The position numbers and the translations under genes were made by a program. 64,000 nt of DNA, taken from Rhodobacter sp. NTK016B. GTDB lineage: Bacteria > Pseudomonadota > Alphaproteobacteria > Rhodobacterales > Rhodobacteraceae. The stretch covers positions 1 through 64,000 of the forward strand of contig NZ_JAFKOK010000006.1 of the NCBI RefSeq assembly GCF_017303295.1, given 5' to 3'. Under the pieces are notes generated by a model. It ran no database searches. It saw nothing but the letters and a program-made list of their open reading frames with translations, and was not told the origin of the DNA. Positions within the stretch are counted from its first letter, which is position 1; the number at the start of each line of letters is the position of its first letter. This document shows, in pieces, positions 11,209 to 20,801 of this stretch.

Positions 11209-11903
11209 ACTCTCCGCTCGACTCCACCGTCCTGTTCCAGATTGGACCGGTTTCGATCACGCAAGCCATCGTCACAACTTGGGCGATCATGGCGATCCTG
11301 GTGATCGGGGCTTTTGCCCTGACGCGGCGGCTAGACCTCAGACCGACCCGGCGGCAGGCCGCGCTGGAGTTGATGGTCGCCACGCTCGACACCCAGATCA
11401 CCGAGACAACGGGCGCCGTGCCCACACCCTATCGCGGGTTCATCGGCACGCTCTTTCTGTTCATCCTCGTGGCGAATTGGTCCTCGCTTGTGCCGGGGCT
11501 CGACCCTCCGACCGCACAGCTTGAAACCGATGCCGCCCTCGCCGTTCTGGTGTTCATGTCGGTGATCTGGTTCGGCATTCGCGCGGGCGGCGTTGGCGGC
11601 TGGCTGAAAACTTTCGCCGCGCCCAATCCGGTGATGATCCCGCTGAACATCCTGCAAAACCTGACGCGGGTCTTTTCCATGTTCGTCCGCCTGTTCGGCA
11701 ACGTGATGAGTGGGGTGTTCGTCATCGGCATCGTCGCCTCGCTGGCTGGACTTCTGGTACCGATCCCTTTGATGGCGCTCGATCTTCTGACCGGCCTCGT
11801 GCAGGCCTACATCTTCGCGGTGCTTGCGATGGTGTTCATTACCTCTGCGGTCGAGGACGGCACACCCAAAACCGATCTGCCCCTAAAGAAAAAGGAGTCA
11901 TGA
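11205..11903 (+). CDS. atpB: N-type ATPase subunit a AtpB
   Basis: The 232-residue subunit forms the ion half-channels at the rotor. Five to six membrane helices are visible, and the essential arginine lies in FVRLFGNVMSG. NPVMIPLNILQNLTR precedes it, as in F-type a subunits. The ATG at 11205 overlaps the atpR stop. The a subunits of N-ATPases are generally shorter than the roughly 270 residues of E. coli, as here. Confidence 0.9.
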   Translation: MNSPLDSTVLFQIGPVSITQAIVTTWAIMAILVIGAFALTRRLDLRPTRRQAALELMVATLDTQITETTGAVPTPYRGFIGTLFLFILVANWSSLVPGLDPPTAQLETDAALAVLVFMSVIWFGIRAGGVGGWLKTFAAPNPVMIPLNILQNLTRVFSMFVRLFGNVMSGVFVIGIVASLAGLLVPIPLMALDLLTGLVQAYIFAVLAMVFITSAVEDGTPKTDLPLKKKES

Positions 11904-12148
11904 TGGACTATCTCAGCTTGGCCAGTATCTTCTGCGCCGCCTTTGCGGTCGCCTTTGGCGCTATCGGCCCCGCCCTTGCCGAGGGTCGCGCGGTCGCCGC
12001 CGCGATGGATGCCATCGCCCGCCAGCCCGATGCGGCAAACACGATCTCTCGCACGCTGTTCGTTGGGCTCGCGATGATCGAGACCACGGCAATCTATTGT
12101 CTGGTGATTGCGCTCCTGCTGCTCTTCGCCAACCCGCTACTGGCATGA
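11900..12148 (+). CDS. atpE: N-type ATPase c subunit AtpE
   Basis: This 82-residue two-helix rotor subunit carries a carboxylate in both helices: E in GPALAEGRAV (helix 1) and E in GLAMIETTAIY (helix 2). E-T-T-x-x-Y resembles the sodium site of Ilyobacter c subunits, where glutamine stands at the helix-1 position. However, the c-ring of the Burkholderia pseudomallei N-ATPase was reported proton-specific, so the ion cannot be assigned. AAAGGAG precedes the ATG at 11900; a second ATG at 11903 is possible. Start and atpB stop overlap. Confidence 0.9.
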   Translation: MMDYLSLASIFCAAFAVAFGAIGPALAEGRAVAAAMDAIARQPDAANTISRTLFVGLAMIETTAIYCLVIALLLLFANPLLA

Positions 12149-12152
12149 GCGC

Positions 12153-12890
12153 ATGACCCTCGATTGGTGGGGACTGGGTCTTCAGGCCATAAACGTCCTG
12201 ATCCTCGTCTGGCTGCTCAGCCGCGTGTTCTGGCGTCCGGTTGCCGGGGCGATTACCCGGCGCCAGCAAGCGGCGCAAGCCATGCTGGACGAAGGCAAGA
12301 CGGCACAAGCGAAGGCCGATGCGGCGCTGGCAGAGGTGGCCGAGGCCCGCGCAGGCATCGCGTCGGAACGCGATGCCATACTTGTCGAGGCCAAGGCAGC
12401 GGCGGACACAGTCGCGAAAGCTACGCTGAAGGATGCGCAAACCAAGGCCGACTCCCTGATCGCCGCCGCGCGTACCGCCATTGACCGCGACCGAAACACC
12501 GCACGGAAAGAGAACGCAAAGAGAGCCACCGAATTGTCGGTCGAGATTGCCGCCCGGCTTCTGGGGCGGTTCAACACGCCTGCGGTTCAGGCGACGTTCC
12601 TTGCGCAACTTGTCGAGGCGATCTCGGGCTTGTCCGCATCCGACCGCGTAGCGCTGATAGCCTCGGCAGATGATATCGAGATCATCACCGCGACAAACCC
12701 GGAGGACTCGGAAAGGGCCAAGATCGAACGCGCGGTAAAGGATGCGTTGGACGGCACGCCCAACGTTCGTCTTGTCACCGATCCCAGCCTGATCGCCGGA
12801 CTGGAACTGCACAGCGGGCATTTCGTGCTGCACAACAGCTGGCGGGCCGATCTGGAGACTATCCTCAAGGAGGTCGAGAATGCCGCCTGA
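12153..12890 (+). CDS. atpF: N-type ATPase b subunit AtpF with delta-like C-terminal region
   Basis: Residues 1-35 form a membrane anchor ([18 protein letters not shown]) and about 36-140 form an alanine-rich coiled coil, as in b subunits. At 245 residues it is far longer than the usual 156-180. The tail ([18 protein letters not shown] onward) looks like the C-terminal domain of the delta subunit. The operon has no atpH, so this b-delta arrangement may supply the peripheral stalk attachment. ATG at 12153 follows the atpE stop by four bases; the 3' end overlaps atpA by 11 bases. Confidence 0.85.
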   Translation: MTLDWWGLGLQAINVLILVWLLSRVFWRPVAGAITRRQQAAQAMLDEGKTAQAKADAALAEVAEARAGIASERDAILVEAKAAADTVAKATLKDAQTKADSLIAAARTAIDRDRNTARKENAKRATELSVEIAARLLGRFNTPAVQATFLAQLVEAISGLSASDRVALIASADDIEIITATNPEDSERAKIERAVKDALDGTPNVRLVTDPSLIAGLELHSGHFVLHNSWRADLETILKEVENAA

Positions 12891-14403
12891 CGCACCAAAC
12901 TGGTTCACCTCGGCGCAAGGCGCAGTGCGGCGCGCGGCACTGGGCCCAAGACCAGAGCACAGGGGCCGTGTCGAGGAGATCGGGGACGGTGTGGCGATGA
13001 TCTCGGGATTGCGCGACGTTCGGCTTGACGAAGTCCTGCGGTTCGAGGGCGGCCAATTCGGGTTCGCCCGGGTTCTGGACCCTGATCTGATTGGCTGCGT
13101 GTTCATCGACGCCGCGACCAAGGTCGAGGCGGGCGACGCCGTCTTCGGCACGGGCGAAGTGGTGAGCGTGCCCGTCGGAGAGGCGCTGCTCGGGCGCATC
13201 GTCGACCCACTTGGCCGCCCGTTGGACGGCAAGGGAGCGATCGAGGCCGAAGAGCGCTGGCCGATCGAGCGCCCGGCGCCGTCGATCATCGAACGCGATC
13301 TCGTGACCCAGCCGGTGCAAACCGGGATACTCGTGATGGACACGCTTTTCGCGCTTGGCCGGGGTCAGCGCGAATTGATCGTCGGCGACCATTCCACCGG
13401 AAAGACGACGCTGGCCACCGACGCGATGATCGCCCAAGCGCAGAGCGACATGATCTGCGTCTATGTCGCTGTGGGGCAAAAGACGTCCAGCGTGCGCCGC
13501 GCCATCGACGCGCTTGAAACCCATGGCAATTTCGCACGATGCATCGTGATTGTTGCAGGCTCCGCCTCGGCACCGGGGCTTCAATGGATCGCGCCCTATG
13601 CGGGCATGACCATGGCCGAATACTTCCGCGACAGGGGCGAGCATGCCCTTGTGGTGATCGACGATCTGTCAAAGCACGCCGCCACCCATCGTGAAATCGC
13701 CCTCCTGACCCGGCAATCTCCGGGGCGCGAGGCCTATCCGGGTGACGTGTTCTACATCCATGCCCGCCTGCTGGAACGGGCGGCCAAGCTGTCAAAGGCG
13801 CGGGGCGGCGGCTCCCTGACCGCCTTGCCGATTGCGGAAACCGATGCCGGGAACCTGTCGGCCTATATTCCGACCAACCTGATCTCGATCACCGATGGGC
13901 AGATCGTGCTGGATGCCGATCTGTTCCATCAGGGACAGAAACCGGCGGTGGATGTGGGGCTGAGCGTCAGCAGGGTCGGCGGCAAGACCCAGGCGCCCGT
14001 GCTGCGCGAGGCGGCCGGTACGCTGCGGCTCGACTATGCGCAGTTTCTGGAGCTCGAGGTCTTCACCCGGTTCGGGGGCATGCCCGAAGGTCGCGTGCGC
14101 GAGCAACTCAGACGCGGGAAAAGGATCCGCGCAATCCTGCGTCAGCCGCAGAATGCGCCGCTTCGGCTGGCAGATGAGGTGGCGATCCTGCTCGCCGTGC
14201 AGTCGGGACTGCTGGACCCCCTGTCACTCGATGCTGTTGCCGCCTTTCGGGACGAACTGCCGGATATCCTTGACCGTGACGCCCGCGATGCTTTGCGCGT
14301 CCTTTCCGAGACCGGGGAACTGACTGAGACGGCACGGGCTGCCCTGATCGCCGCGATGACCCGCCTTGTGACGCAGCTTGGCGATGCGGAGCCCGCGACA
14401 TGA
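12880..14403 (+). CDS. atpA: N-type ATPase alpha subunit AtpA
   Basis: The 507-residue non-catalytic subunit has a P-loop (GDHSTGKTT, about residues 168-176), where F-ATPases usually have GDRQTGKT. The arginine finger lies in VSRVGGKTQ, corresponding to VGRVGG. The [20 protein letters not shown] segment is conserved. It starts inside atpF and its stop overlaps the atpG start. Confidence 0.9.
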   Translation: MPPDAPNWFTSAQGAVRRAALGPRPEHRGRVEEIGDGVAMISGLRDVRLDEVLRFEGGQFGFARVLDPDLIGCVFIDAATKVEAGDAVFGTGEVVSVPVGEALLGRIVDPLGRPLDGKGAIEAEERWPIERPAPSIIERDLVTQPVQTGILVMDTLFALGRGQRELIVGDHSTGKTTLATDAMIAQAQSDMICVYVAVGQKTSSVRRAIDALETHGNFARCIVIVAGSASAPGLQWIAPYAGMTMAEYFRDRGEHALVVIDDLSKHAATHREIALLTRQSPGREAYPGDVFYIHARLLERAAKLSKARGGGSLTALPIAETDAGNLSAYIPTNLISITDGQIVLDADLFHQGQKPAVDVGLSVSRVGGKTQAPVLREAAGTLRLDYAQFLELEVFTRFGGMPEGRVREQLRRGKRIRAILRQPQNAPLRLADEVAILLAVQSGLLDPLSLDAVAAFRDELPDILDRDARDALRVLSETGELTETARAALIAAMTRLVTQLGDAEPAT

Positions 14404-15254
14404 CCGAACGGTTGACCGATGTCAGCGCCCGGATCGACGGCATTCGCCAGTTGGGGGCCGTGGTGAACGCGATGAAGGGCATCGCCGCCGCGCGCGCCAG
14501 CACCGCGCGCGCCGAGATCAAGGCCGTCGACAGCTATGCCGCAACAATTGCAAACGCGATATCCGATGCACTTGGCCCCGCGAGTCCCTCACCATCGGCC
14601 AAGACCTCCGAAAGCCAAGCCGACGGCATCGCCGGTCTTTTGGTATTCTGCGCCGAACAGGGCTTTGCCGGGGCCTTCAGTGAACGCGTTCTGGACAGCA
14701 TCGAAGGCGACCTGTCGGCCACCACCCTGTTTCTGATCGGCAGCCGTGGCTTGTCCATCGCCGCCGCGCGTGGGCTCGATCCGGTCTGGTCTGTGCCGAT
14801 GTCCTCGCACACCCCCGGCATCCCGAAATTGGCTGATACTATCGTCAAGGCGATTTACCGCTCCCTGGGCGAGAGTCGCCTCGAACGCGTGGATATGGTC
14901 CATGCCGGATGGGCGTCCGGGCAACCTCAAGTCGTCCGGCAGATTCTGTTGCCGGTCGATCTGTCGGCCCTGCCGCCGCCCGGGGCGACACGTCCGCTGA
15001 CCCAGCTTCCAACAGACGCCCTGATCAATAGCCTCAGCGGGGACTATCTTCATGCTCTGGTCTGCAAGGCAGCACTTCATGCCTTTGCCGCCGAGAACGA
15101 GGCGCGCATGGAGGCCATGTCCGCCGCGGGCAGCCAGATCACGCGCGAGCTGGGCGAGTTCGAGGCGACTCTGCGGCAGGTACGACAGGAAGCGATCACA
15201 GCCGAAATCATCGAGCTGGGGACCGGTACTGCGTCCGCGCACGACGCAAGGTGA
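14400..15254 (+). CDS. atpG: N-type ATPase gamma subunit AtpG
   Basis: This central-shaft subunit (284 residues) shows the N-terminal coiled-coil helix [20 protein letters not shown], a Rossmann-like middle region, and the matching C-terminal helix ([20 protein letters not shown]). The middle is diverged compared with housekeeping gamma, as is usual for N-ATPases. Its ATG overlaps the atpA stop (ATGA). It is the last gene of the operon; a short hairpin follows at 15257. Confidence 0.85.
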   Translation: MTERLTDVSARIDGIRQLGAVVNAMKGIAAARASTARAEIKAVDSYAATIANAISDALGPASPSPSAKTSESQADGIAGLLVFCAEQGFAGAFSERVLDSIEGDLSATTLFLIGSRGLSIAAARGLDPVWSVPMSSHTPGIPKLADTIVKAIYRSLGESRLERVDMVHAGWASGQPQVVRQILLPVDLSALPPPGATRPLTQLPTDALINSLSGDYLHALVCKAALHAFAAENEARMEAMSAAGSQITRELGEFEATLRQVRQEAITAEIIELGTGTASAHDAR

Positions 15255-15256
15255 GC

Positions 15257-15275
15257 GCTACGGGGCTATCGTAGC
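15257..15275 (+). terminator. Short hairpin after the N-ATPase operon
   Basis: GCTACG-GGGCTAT-CGTAGC forms a six-base-pair stem three bases after the atpG stop. No T-run follows, so it may protect the mRNA end more than terminate transcription. Confidence 0.35.
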
Positions 15276-15281
15276 CTCCTA

Positions 15282-15295
15282 TTGATCTGGGTAAG
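15282..15295. promoter_or_regulatory. Candidate FNR-like operator (TTGAT-N4-GTAAG)
   Basis: TTGATCTGGGTAAG has a perfect left half of the FNR box and a degenerate right half. It lies 127 bases before the membrane protein at 15423. Confidence 0.35.
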
Positions 15296-15422
15296 CACAA
15301 TGTAGCGCGATTTCCGTCATGTTGGTCGTGACCAAAGCTGTGGCACCCGCCCGTTTTGGTTCGACCGGCGCCATGACATCGGCCAGTTCGGCTCATGCAA
15401 ACGGCGCCAGCAAGGATCCCGC

Positions 15423-15839
15423 ATGGCATTCGCCCCGACGCAACATCGACAAGACCCGCACTTTGAGCCGTTTCTGCACGCGCCCTTGGGTGAAGATCGA
15501 CGCGGAAGCAGCGTCACCGTTCTGTCGATGCTTGCCCGGCTCGGCGTCGACCCCTGGGGTGAGGCCTCGGACCTTGCCAAGTTGCCCGAGGGTGCGGCGC
15601 GGCAAAGATTGGAGGCGCTGATGACACGTTTCCATGATGTACCGACCCCTGTTTCGGATCGGAGCAGAATTGTCTCGGGCCTTCTTGGCCTGCTGCCGAG
15701 GCGGGCCGCGACGGCACGTTCACCCGAGGACGGCACTTCGGCCAAGCTTCCGCTGCCGGCGCAGGGATCCCCATTCTACTGGATCATCGCGGCAGCCCTG
15801 TTCGGTGGCTGGATCGCCATGCTGGCCCAAGGCCAATGA
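15423..15839 (+). CDS. Hypothetical protein with C-terminal membrane anchor
   Basis: I do not recognise this 138-residue protein. It has a soluble, loosely repetitive helical part (residues 1-112) and a single C-terminal membrane helix (FYWIIAAALFGGWIAML). Helical segments such as LSMLARLGVDPWGEASDLAK suggest a small domain facing the cytoplasm. AGGA lies before the ATG. It sits between the N-ATPase operon and a SnoaL-like gene and may share regulation with them through the site at 15282. Confidence 0.55.
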   Translation: MAFAPTQHRQDPHFEPFLHAPLGEDRRGSSVTVLSMLARLGVDPWGEASDLAKLPEGAARQRLEALMTRFHDVPTPVSDRSRIVSGLLGLLPRRAATARSPEDGTSAKLPLPAQGSPFYWIIAAALFGGWIAMLAQGQ

Positions 15840-15902
15840 GTTGTGCGCCTGAGCGAAACAGCCATCACCCAGCACAACCGACAATCTTGAAAGGAGCCTT
15901 GA

Positions 15903-16265
15903 ATGACTGCAGATGACACCCTCTGGGATCTGGAAGAACGCTTCTGGACACAGGGCGCCGACAGTGCGCGTCACGCCACGGCAAAAGGCGCCGTTTTCGT
16001 CTTGCCCTTTCCTGCCGGTATTCTTCAAGGCGATGCGCTTTGGAGAGAAAAAGACGTCGCCCAGCGGTGGCGTTCGGTCGAGATGAGCGAGCGTTACCTC
16101 TCGCGCCAGAACGACATTGCCGTGTTGGCCTATCGCGTCTCGGCCGAACGGGGAGACGAGCCGATCTGCGAGGCGCTCTGCACCTCGACCTACCTGAACG
16201 ACGACGGCAAGTGGCTGCGCCTTGCGCACCAGCAGACGCCGATGGGGGATGCGCGCGAAGGGTGA
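15903..16265 (+). CDS. NTF2/SnoaL-like (DUF4440-type) protein
   Basis: The 120-residue protein has the layout of a small NTF2-like fold: an N-terminal helix (DDTLWDLEERFWTQGADSAR) followed by beta strands with conserved tryptophans. Such domains often act as small-molecule enzymes or binding modules. A strong GAAAGGAG site precedes the ATG at 15903. I see no catalytic signature, so the function remains open. Confidence 0.6.
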   Translation: MTADDTLWDLEERFWTQGADSARHATAKGAVFVLPFPAGILQGDALWREKDVAQRWRSVEMSERYLSRQNDIAVLAYRVSAERGDEPICEALCTSTYLNDDGKWLRLAHQQTPMGDAREG

Positions 16266-16411
16266 ACTGGTGAAGGTCCGCTGTGAGCCCAACCCACCAA
16301 TTTGTCGCAACAAGTCGAATAGCCGGTCTTGATCTCCGGACTCAAAAATCAGGATTTGCGTAAGGCTCGTGATTGCCTTTATCTAGCGAGCATCAAGATC
16401 AGGAGGGTGCT

Positions 16412-16906
16412 TTGATCGATCGCCTTTTCGTTGGAGTTCTCGGCAACCGGAACTCGGGCAAATCGACGACGTGGAATACGTTGTTCAACGCGACGGTGCG
16501 CACAGGCAAGAACCCTCGAACTCTAACCCTCTACGGCGGGGAATGCGTTGAGATTTTTTTGATCAGCGGATCACCCGAAGAGCGTCAACTCTACGCTGGA
16601 GAAATTCTCGAACAACAGGACTGCCGCATTATATTGTGCTCAATCCAATACACCGAGATAGTGCGTAAGACGCTCGATTACGTCGTTGAGAATGATTTTG
16701 ACATTTTCGTGCAATGGCTAAATCCAGGTCATTGTGATGCGGGCGAGAACTTCGACCGTTTAGGTTTGTTCCCTTGGCTCGTCGGGCACGAAGCGACCGT
16801 CGCTATACGTGACGGCAAAGCGCAACCGCAGGAACGAAGCGAGGAACTTCGTCAGTTCATCCACGGTTGGGCGAAAGCTCGCGATCTGACATTCTCTTGC
16901 CCCTAG
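16412..16906 (+). CDS. Uncharacterised P-loop NTPase-like protein
   Basis: The 164-residue protein has a Walker A motif (GNRNSGKST, residues 10-18) right after beta-strand 1, followed by TWNTLF. The middle contains ISGSPEERQLYAGEILEQQ and a hydrophobic strand (CRIILCSIQY) that could carry Walker B functions without a clear acidic pair. It resembles small uncharacterised ATP/GTP-binding proteins. I chose TTG at 16412 because AGGAGG ends five bases before it; an earlier in-frame TTG at 16373 has no such site. Base composition is visibly more AT-rich than its neighbours, suggesting transfer. Confidence 0.65.
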   Translation: MIDRLFVGVLGNRNSGKSTTWNTLFNATVRTGKNPRTLTLYGGECVEIFLISGSPEERQLYAGEILEQQDCRIILCSIQYTEIVRKTLDYVVENDFDIFVQWLNPGHCDAGENFDRLGLFPWLVGHEATVAIRDGKAQPQERSEELRQFIHGWAKARDLTFSCP

Positions 16907-17021
16907 TCCCGCCTTTGGCAAATTGCATAAATCATAGAAACTGAACATTTTGCCCAAGGCGATTATTCTGCCAATGACAGCTTCGTCCGCATTGCAGACT
17001 CCTCAGCCTCAAACATCCCCG

Positions 17022-17035
17022 CTAACCCCTGTCAG
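17022..17035. promoter_or_regulatory. Candidate FNR/CRP-type operator upstream of arc operon
   Basis: Read on the minus strand the site is CTGACAGGGGTTAG, of the YTGAY-N4-RTYAG form. It ends 81 bases before the antiporter gene. ADI operons in pseudomonads are activated by the FNR homologue ANR, so a site here is plausible although degenerate. Confidence 0.35.
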
Positions 17036-17116
17036 TCCGTCACCTGCCATCTTCGCCTAACCTTGCCGTAACAGCCGCGCCCATCCTCGCGGCCCCCGCC
17101 GGCAAAAGGACACCCG

Positions 17117-18568
17117 ATGGCACACCCCGCAACGCCCGCTACCGACACCGCGTCCCGGTTCCGCTTCCCCTCTGCCTATACCATCCTGTTCGCGCTGATC
17201 GTGATCATCGCTGGCCTGACATGGGTGATCCCGGCCGGTGAGTATGAACGCGTTGCCTCGGAGGCGCTTGGCCAGGACATTCCGGTGGCGGGAACCTACG
17301 CGCCCACCGACGCCAATCCGCAAGGCTTTTTCGACGTCATCCTGGCCCCGATCGCCGGCTTCTACGATCCGGGCAGCTACGCCGCCAATGCCATCGACGT
17401 CGCCTTGTTCGTGCTGATGATCGGCGGGTTCATCGGTGTTGTGACGGCCACGGGGGCCATCGATGCGGGCATCAAGCGCGCGATGGCACGGCTGAAGGGG
17501 CGGGAAAAGTGGATGATCCCGATCCTCATGGCGCTGTTTGCAGCGGGCGGCTCGACCTATGGCATGGCCGAGGAAACGCTGGCCTTTTACGTCATCCTGA
17601 CGCCGGTGATGATCGCGGCTGGCTATGACGCGCTGACTGCCGTGGCCGTTATCCTGCTGGGCGCCGGGGTGGGTGTGCTCGGCTCGACCGTGAACGCCTT
17701 TTCGACCGTGATCGCGTCGGACGCCGCCGGGGTGCCGTTCACCGACGGGCTGATGCTGCGGCTGGTCCTGCTCGCACTCACCTTCGCCGCAGCCGTCGCT
17801 TACGTCATGCGATATGCCGCACGCGTCAAGGCCGACCCGTCGCGCTCACTCGTCTATGACAGGAAGGGCGAGAACGAGACGCATTTCTTGAGCGCAACCG
17901 AGGCCGGAGCCAGCGACTTCACCGGGTTGCACAAGATAGTGATGCTGCTGTTCGCCGCGACCTTCGCCGTGATGATCTGGGGCGTCTCGCTGGGCGGTTG
18001 GTGGATGGCCGAGATGAGCGGACTGTTCCTGTTCGCCGGCATCGGCATAGGCATCGTGGGGCGTCTGGGCGAAAAGGGACTCGTCGACGCCTTCGTTGGC
18101 GGTGCGCGCGACCTGCTGGGCGTGGCGCTGATCATCGGGCTGGCGCGGGGCATCGTCGTGATCATGGACGCGGGCCACATCACCGATACTGTCCTGCACT
18201 GGGCCGAAGGCACCGTCGCGGGCCTGAACGAGGTCGTTTTCATCAACGTGATGTACTGGATTCAGGTCGTCCTGTCCTTCTTCGTGCCCTCAACCTCGGG
18301 CCTTGCCGTTCTGTCCATGCCGATCCTTGCCCCCGTCGGTGACTTTGCCGGCGTATCGCGCAGCCTTGTGGTAACCGCGTTCCAGTCGGCAGAAGGCATG
18401 GTCAATCTGGTCACACCAACCTCTGCCGTTGTCATGGGCGGCCTCGCCATCGGGCGCGTGCCCTATGAACGCTGGCTGCGCTTCGTCTGGCCGGTGCTCT
18501 TGGGTCTCACGATTATTGTCATGGCCGCCCTCAGCCTTGGCGTCCTTCTGCAAGGAACCCCGACATGA
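17117..18568 (+). CDS. YfcC/DcuC-family arginine/ornithine antiporter (ArcD role)
   Basis: The 483-residue inner-membrane protein has about twelve helices and YfcC-family features, including [20 protein letters not shown] and [20 protein letters not shown]. YfcC proteins next to arcA are inferred to exchange arginine for ornithine, replacing classical APC-type ArcD. AAAGGA precedes the ATG at 17117. The stop overlaps the arcA start (ATGA), making it the first gene of a four-gene arginine deiminase operon. The exact substrate is inferred from context. Confidence 0.8.
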   Translation: MAHPATPATDTASRFRFPSAYTILFALIVIIAGLTWVIPAGEYERVASEALGQDIPVAGTYAPTDANPQGFFDVILAPIAGFYDPGSYAANAIDVALFVLMIGGFIGVVTATGAIDAGIKRAMARLKGREKWMIPILMALFAAGGSTYGMAEETLAFYVILTPVMIAAGYDALTAVAVILLGAGVGVLGSTVNAFSTVIASDAAGVPFTDGLMLRLVLLALTFAAAVAYVMRYAARVKADPSRSLVYDRKGENETHFLSATEAGASDFTGLHKIVMLLFAATFAVMIWGVSLGGWWMAEMSGLFLFAGIGIGIVGRLGEKGLVDAFVGGARDLLGVALIIGLARGIVVIMDAGHITDTVLHWAEGTVAGLNEVVFINVMYWIQVVLSFFVPSTSGLAVLSMPILAPVGDFAGVSRSLVVTAFQSAEGMVNLVTPTSAVVMGGLAIGRVPYERWLRFVWPVLLGLTIIVMAALSLGVLLQGTPT

Positions 18569-19788
18569 CGATCACTTACGGCGTCCATTCCGAGGCGGGC
18601 AAACTGCGGCGAGTCCTCGTTCACAAGCCCGGTGCCGCCATGGCGCGGCTGACGCCCGGCAACTGTGCCGAGCTGCTGTTCGATGATGTGATGTGGGTCA
18701 AACAGGCGCGGATTGACCACATGACCTTTGTCGATGCCATGCGCAATCGCGGGGTCGAGGTGGTGTTTCTGCGCCAGTTGCTGATGGAAACACTGAAAGA
18801 GATGGACGCCCGCCGCTGGCTTCTTGAGGCGCGGATCAATGACAACACCGTGGGCGTCGGTCTGGCGGATGACCTCATGGCGCACCTGATGGAGATCGAC
18901 GCCGATCTGCTGTCCACCATCCTGATCGGCGGTATGAGCCGGGCCGAACTGCCGATCCCGGACAAGGGCGTACTTGCCCCCATGCTGGAGCCTGCAGATT
19001 TCATCCTGCCACCGTTGCCCAACCACATCTTCACCCGCGACACGACCTGCTGGATCTACGGCGGCGTCACGCTCAACCCGATGCACTGGCCCGCGCGGCG
19101 ACTGGAAACGCTGAACCTCGCCGCGATCTATCGCTTTCACCCCGACTTCAAGGACGCGGGGTTTCCCGTCTGGTGGGGAGATCCAAAGCAGGATCATGGC
19201 CCGGCGACGGTCGAAGGTGGGGATGTCATGCCCATCGGAAACGGCACCGTTCTGATCGGCATGGGGGAGCGCACAACACCGCAAGCGGTCAGCCAGATTG
19301 CGCGCGGGCTATTCGCTGGAGGTGGCGCGACCCGTGTCATCGCCTGCCAGTTTCCCCGCGCGCGCGGGTCCATGCATCTGGATACGGTCTTCACCTTCTG
19401 CGACCGCGATCTCGTCACTGTCTTTGCCGAAGTCACCGATGCCATCCGTTGCTACAGTCTGCGCCCCGGCAAGGGAGATGACGTCGTCGTGGAGGCCGAA
19501 ACGAAACCGTTTCTGGAGGTCGTGGCTGACGCCCTTGGCCTCAAGAAACTGCGCACCGTCCCAACCGGCGGCGATGCCTATGAATCCGCCCGTGAACAAT
19601 GGGACGATGCCAACAACCTGCTGTGCCTCGAGCCCGGCGTTGTCGTCGGATACGAACGCAACGTCTACTCCAACACCCTTCTGCGCAAGGCGGGTGTCGA
19701 GGTCATCACCATTCCCGGATCGGAACTTGGACGTGGGCGCGGTGGATCACACTGCATGACCTGCCCCCTGATCCGCGACCCCATTTAA
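18565..19788 (+). CDS. arcA: Arginine deiminase
   Basis: ArcA hydrolyses arginine to citrulline and ammonia. The 407-residue length is standard. Visible conserved segments are [25 protein letters not shown] and the catalytic cysteine loop [14 protein letters not shown] near the C terminus. The start overlaps the antiporter stop, and arcB follows after ten bases. Ammonia release also gives acid protection, consistent with the stress setting. Confidence 0.95.
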   Translation: MTITYGVHSEAGKLRRVLVHKPGAAMARLTPGNCAELLFDDVMWVKQARIDHMTFVDAMRNRGVEVVFLRQLLMETLKEMDARRWLLEARINDNTVGVGLADDLMAHLMEIDADLLSTILIGGMSRAELPIPDKGVLAPMLEPADFILPPLPNHIFTRDTTCWIYGGVTLNPMHWPARRLETLNLAAIYRFHPDFKDAGFPVWWGDPKQDHGPATVEGGDVMPIGNGTVLIGMGERTTPQAVSQIARGLFAGGGATRVIACQFPRARGSMHLDTVFTFCDRDLVTVFAEVTDAIRCYSLRPGKGDDVVVEAETKPFLEVVADALGLKKLRTVPTGGDAYESAREQWDDANNLLCLEPGVVVGYERNVYSNTLLRKAGVEVITIPGSELGRGRGGSHCMTCPLIRDPI

Positions 19789-19798
19789 GGAACATCCA

Positions 19799-20800
19799 AT
19801 GCCACAGAACCTGCGCGGACGCAGCTTTATCAAGCTGCTTGATTTCACGCCGGACGAAATCCGGCATCTTTTGCAACTCGCCGCCACCCTCAAGATGGCG
19901 AAAGCGGGCGGATATGAACAGCAAATGCTGGACGGCAAGAACATCGCCCTGATCTTTGAAAAGGACAGCACGCGCACCCGCAGTGGGTTTGAGGTGGCGG
20001 CCTACGATCAGGGTGCGCATGTCACCTATCTTGGGCCATCGGGCAGCCATATCGGCCACAAGGAAACCATGAAGGACACCGCGCGGGTTCTGGGCCGGTT
20101 CTACGATGGGATCGAGTATCGTGGCTTTGGCCAAAAGGATGCCGAGGTTCTGGCGGAATTCTCAGGCGTGCCGGTGTTCAACGGGCTTACGGATGATTTC
20201 CACCCGACACAGATCCTCGCCGATCTGATGACCATGCGCGAGTTCACACACAAACATCTGTCTGATATCGCCTTTTGCTTCATGGGGGATGCCGGCAACA
20301 ACATGGGCTCAAGCCTGATGGTGGGCGCCGCCCTGATCGGAATGGACATCCGCCTGTGTGGTCCCCAAAGCTGCTGGCCTGACGCGGGCCTCGTGGCGCA
20401 GTGCCGAGACCTGGCCGAGACGACCGGAGCCCGGATAACCCTGACCGAGAAGCATGCCGAAGGGCTTGAAGGAGCCGATTTCGTCTATACGGATGTCTGG
20501 GTCTCCATGGGGGAGCCTGATGAGGTCTGGGAAGAGCGGATCGCTCTCCTGTCGCCCTATCAGGTCAACACAAAGGTCATGGAGATGACCGGCAATCCCT
20601 ACGCCAAGTTTCTCCACTGCCTTCCTGCCTTCCACAACCGCGACACCGAAGTGGGCGAGGCGACGTTCCAGAAATTCGGGATCGACTGCATGGAGGTGAC
20701 CGACAAAGTGTTCGAAAGCGCAGCCTCCGTCGTCTTTGATCAGGCAGAGAACCGAATGCACACAATCAAGGCGGTGCTTGTCGCCACGATGGGGTCCTGA
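19799..20800 (+). CDS. arcB: Catabolic ornithine carbamoyltransferase
   Basis: ArcB phosphorolyses citrulline to ornithine and carbamoyl phosphate in this pathway. The carbamoyl-phosphate motif [10 protein letters not shown] is at about residues 58-67. [12 protein letters not shown] and the ornithine-site HCLPAFHN are also present. At 333 residues it has the length of catabolic and E. coli-type enzymes. AAGGAA precedes the ATG. Position between arcA and arcC supports the catabolic direction. Confidence 0.93.
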   Translation: MPQNLRGRSFIKLLDFTPDEIRHLLQLAATLKMAKAGGYEQQMLDGKNIALIFEKDSTRTRSGFEVAAYDQGAHVTYLGPSGSHIGHKETMKDTARVLGRFYDGIEYRGFGQKDAEVLAEFSGVPVFNGLTDDFHPTQILADLMTMREFTHKHLSDIAFCFMGDAGNNMGSSLMVGAALIGMDIRLCGPQSCWPDAGLVAQCRDLAETTGARITLTEKHAEGLEGADFVYTDVWVSMGEPDEVWEERIALLSPYQVNTKVMEMTGNPYAKFLHCLPAFHNRDTEVGEATFQKFGIDCMEVTDKVFESAASVVFDQAENRMHTIKAVLVATMGS

Positions 20801-20801
20801 A

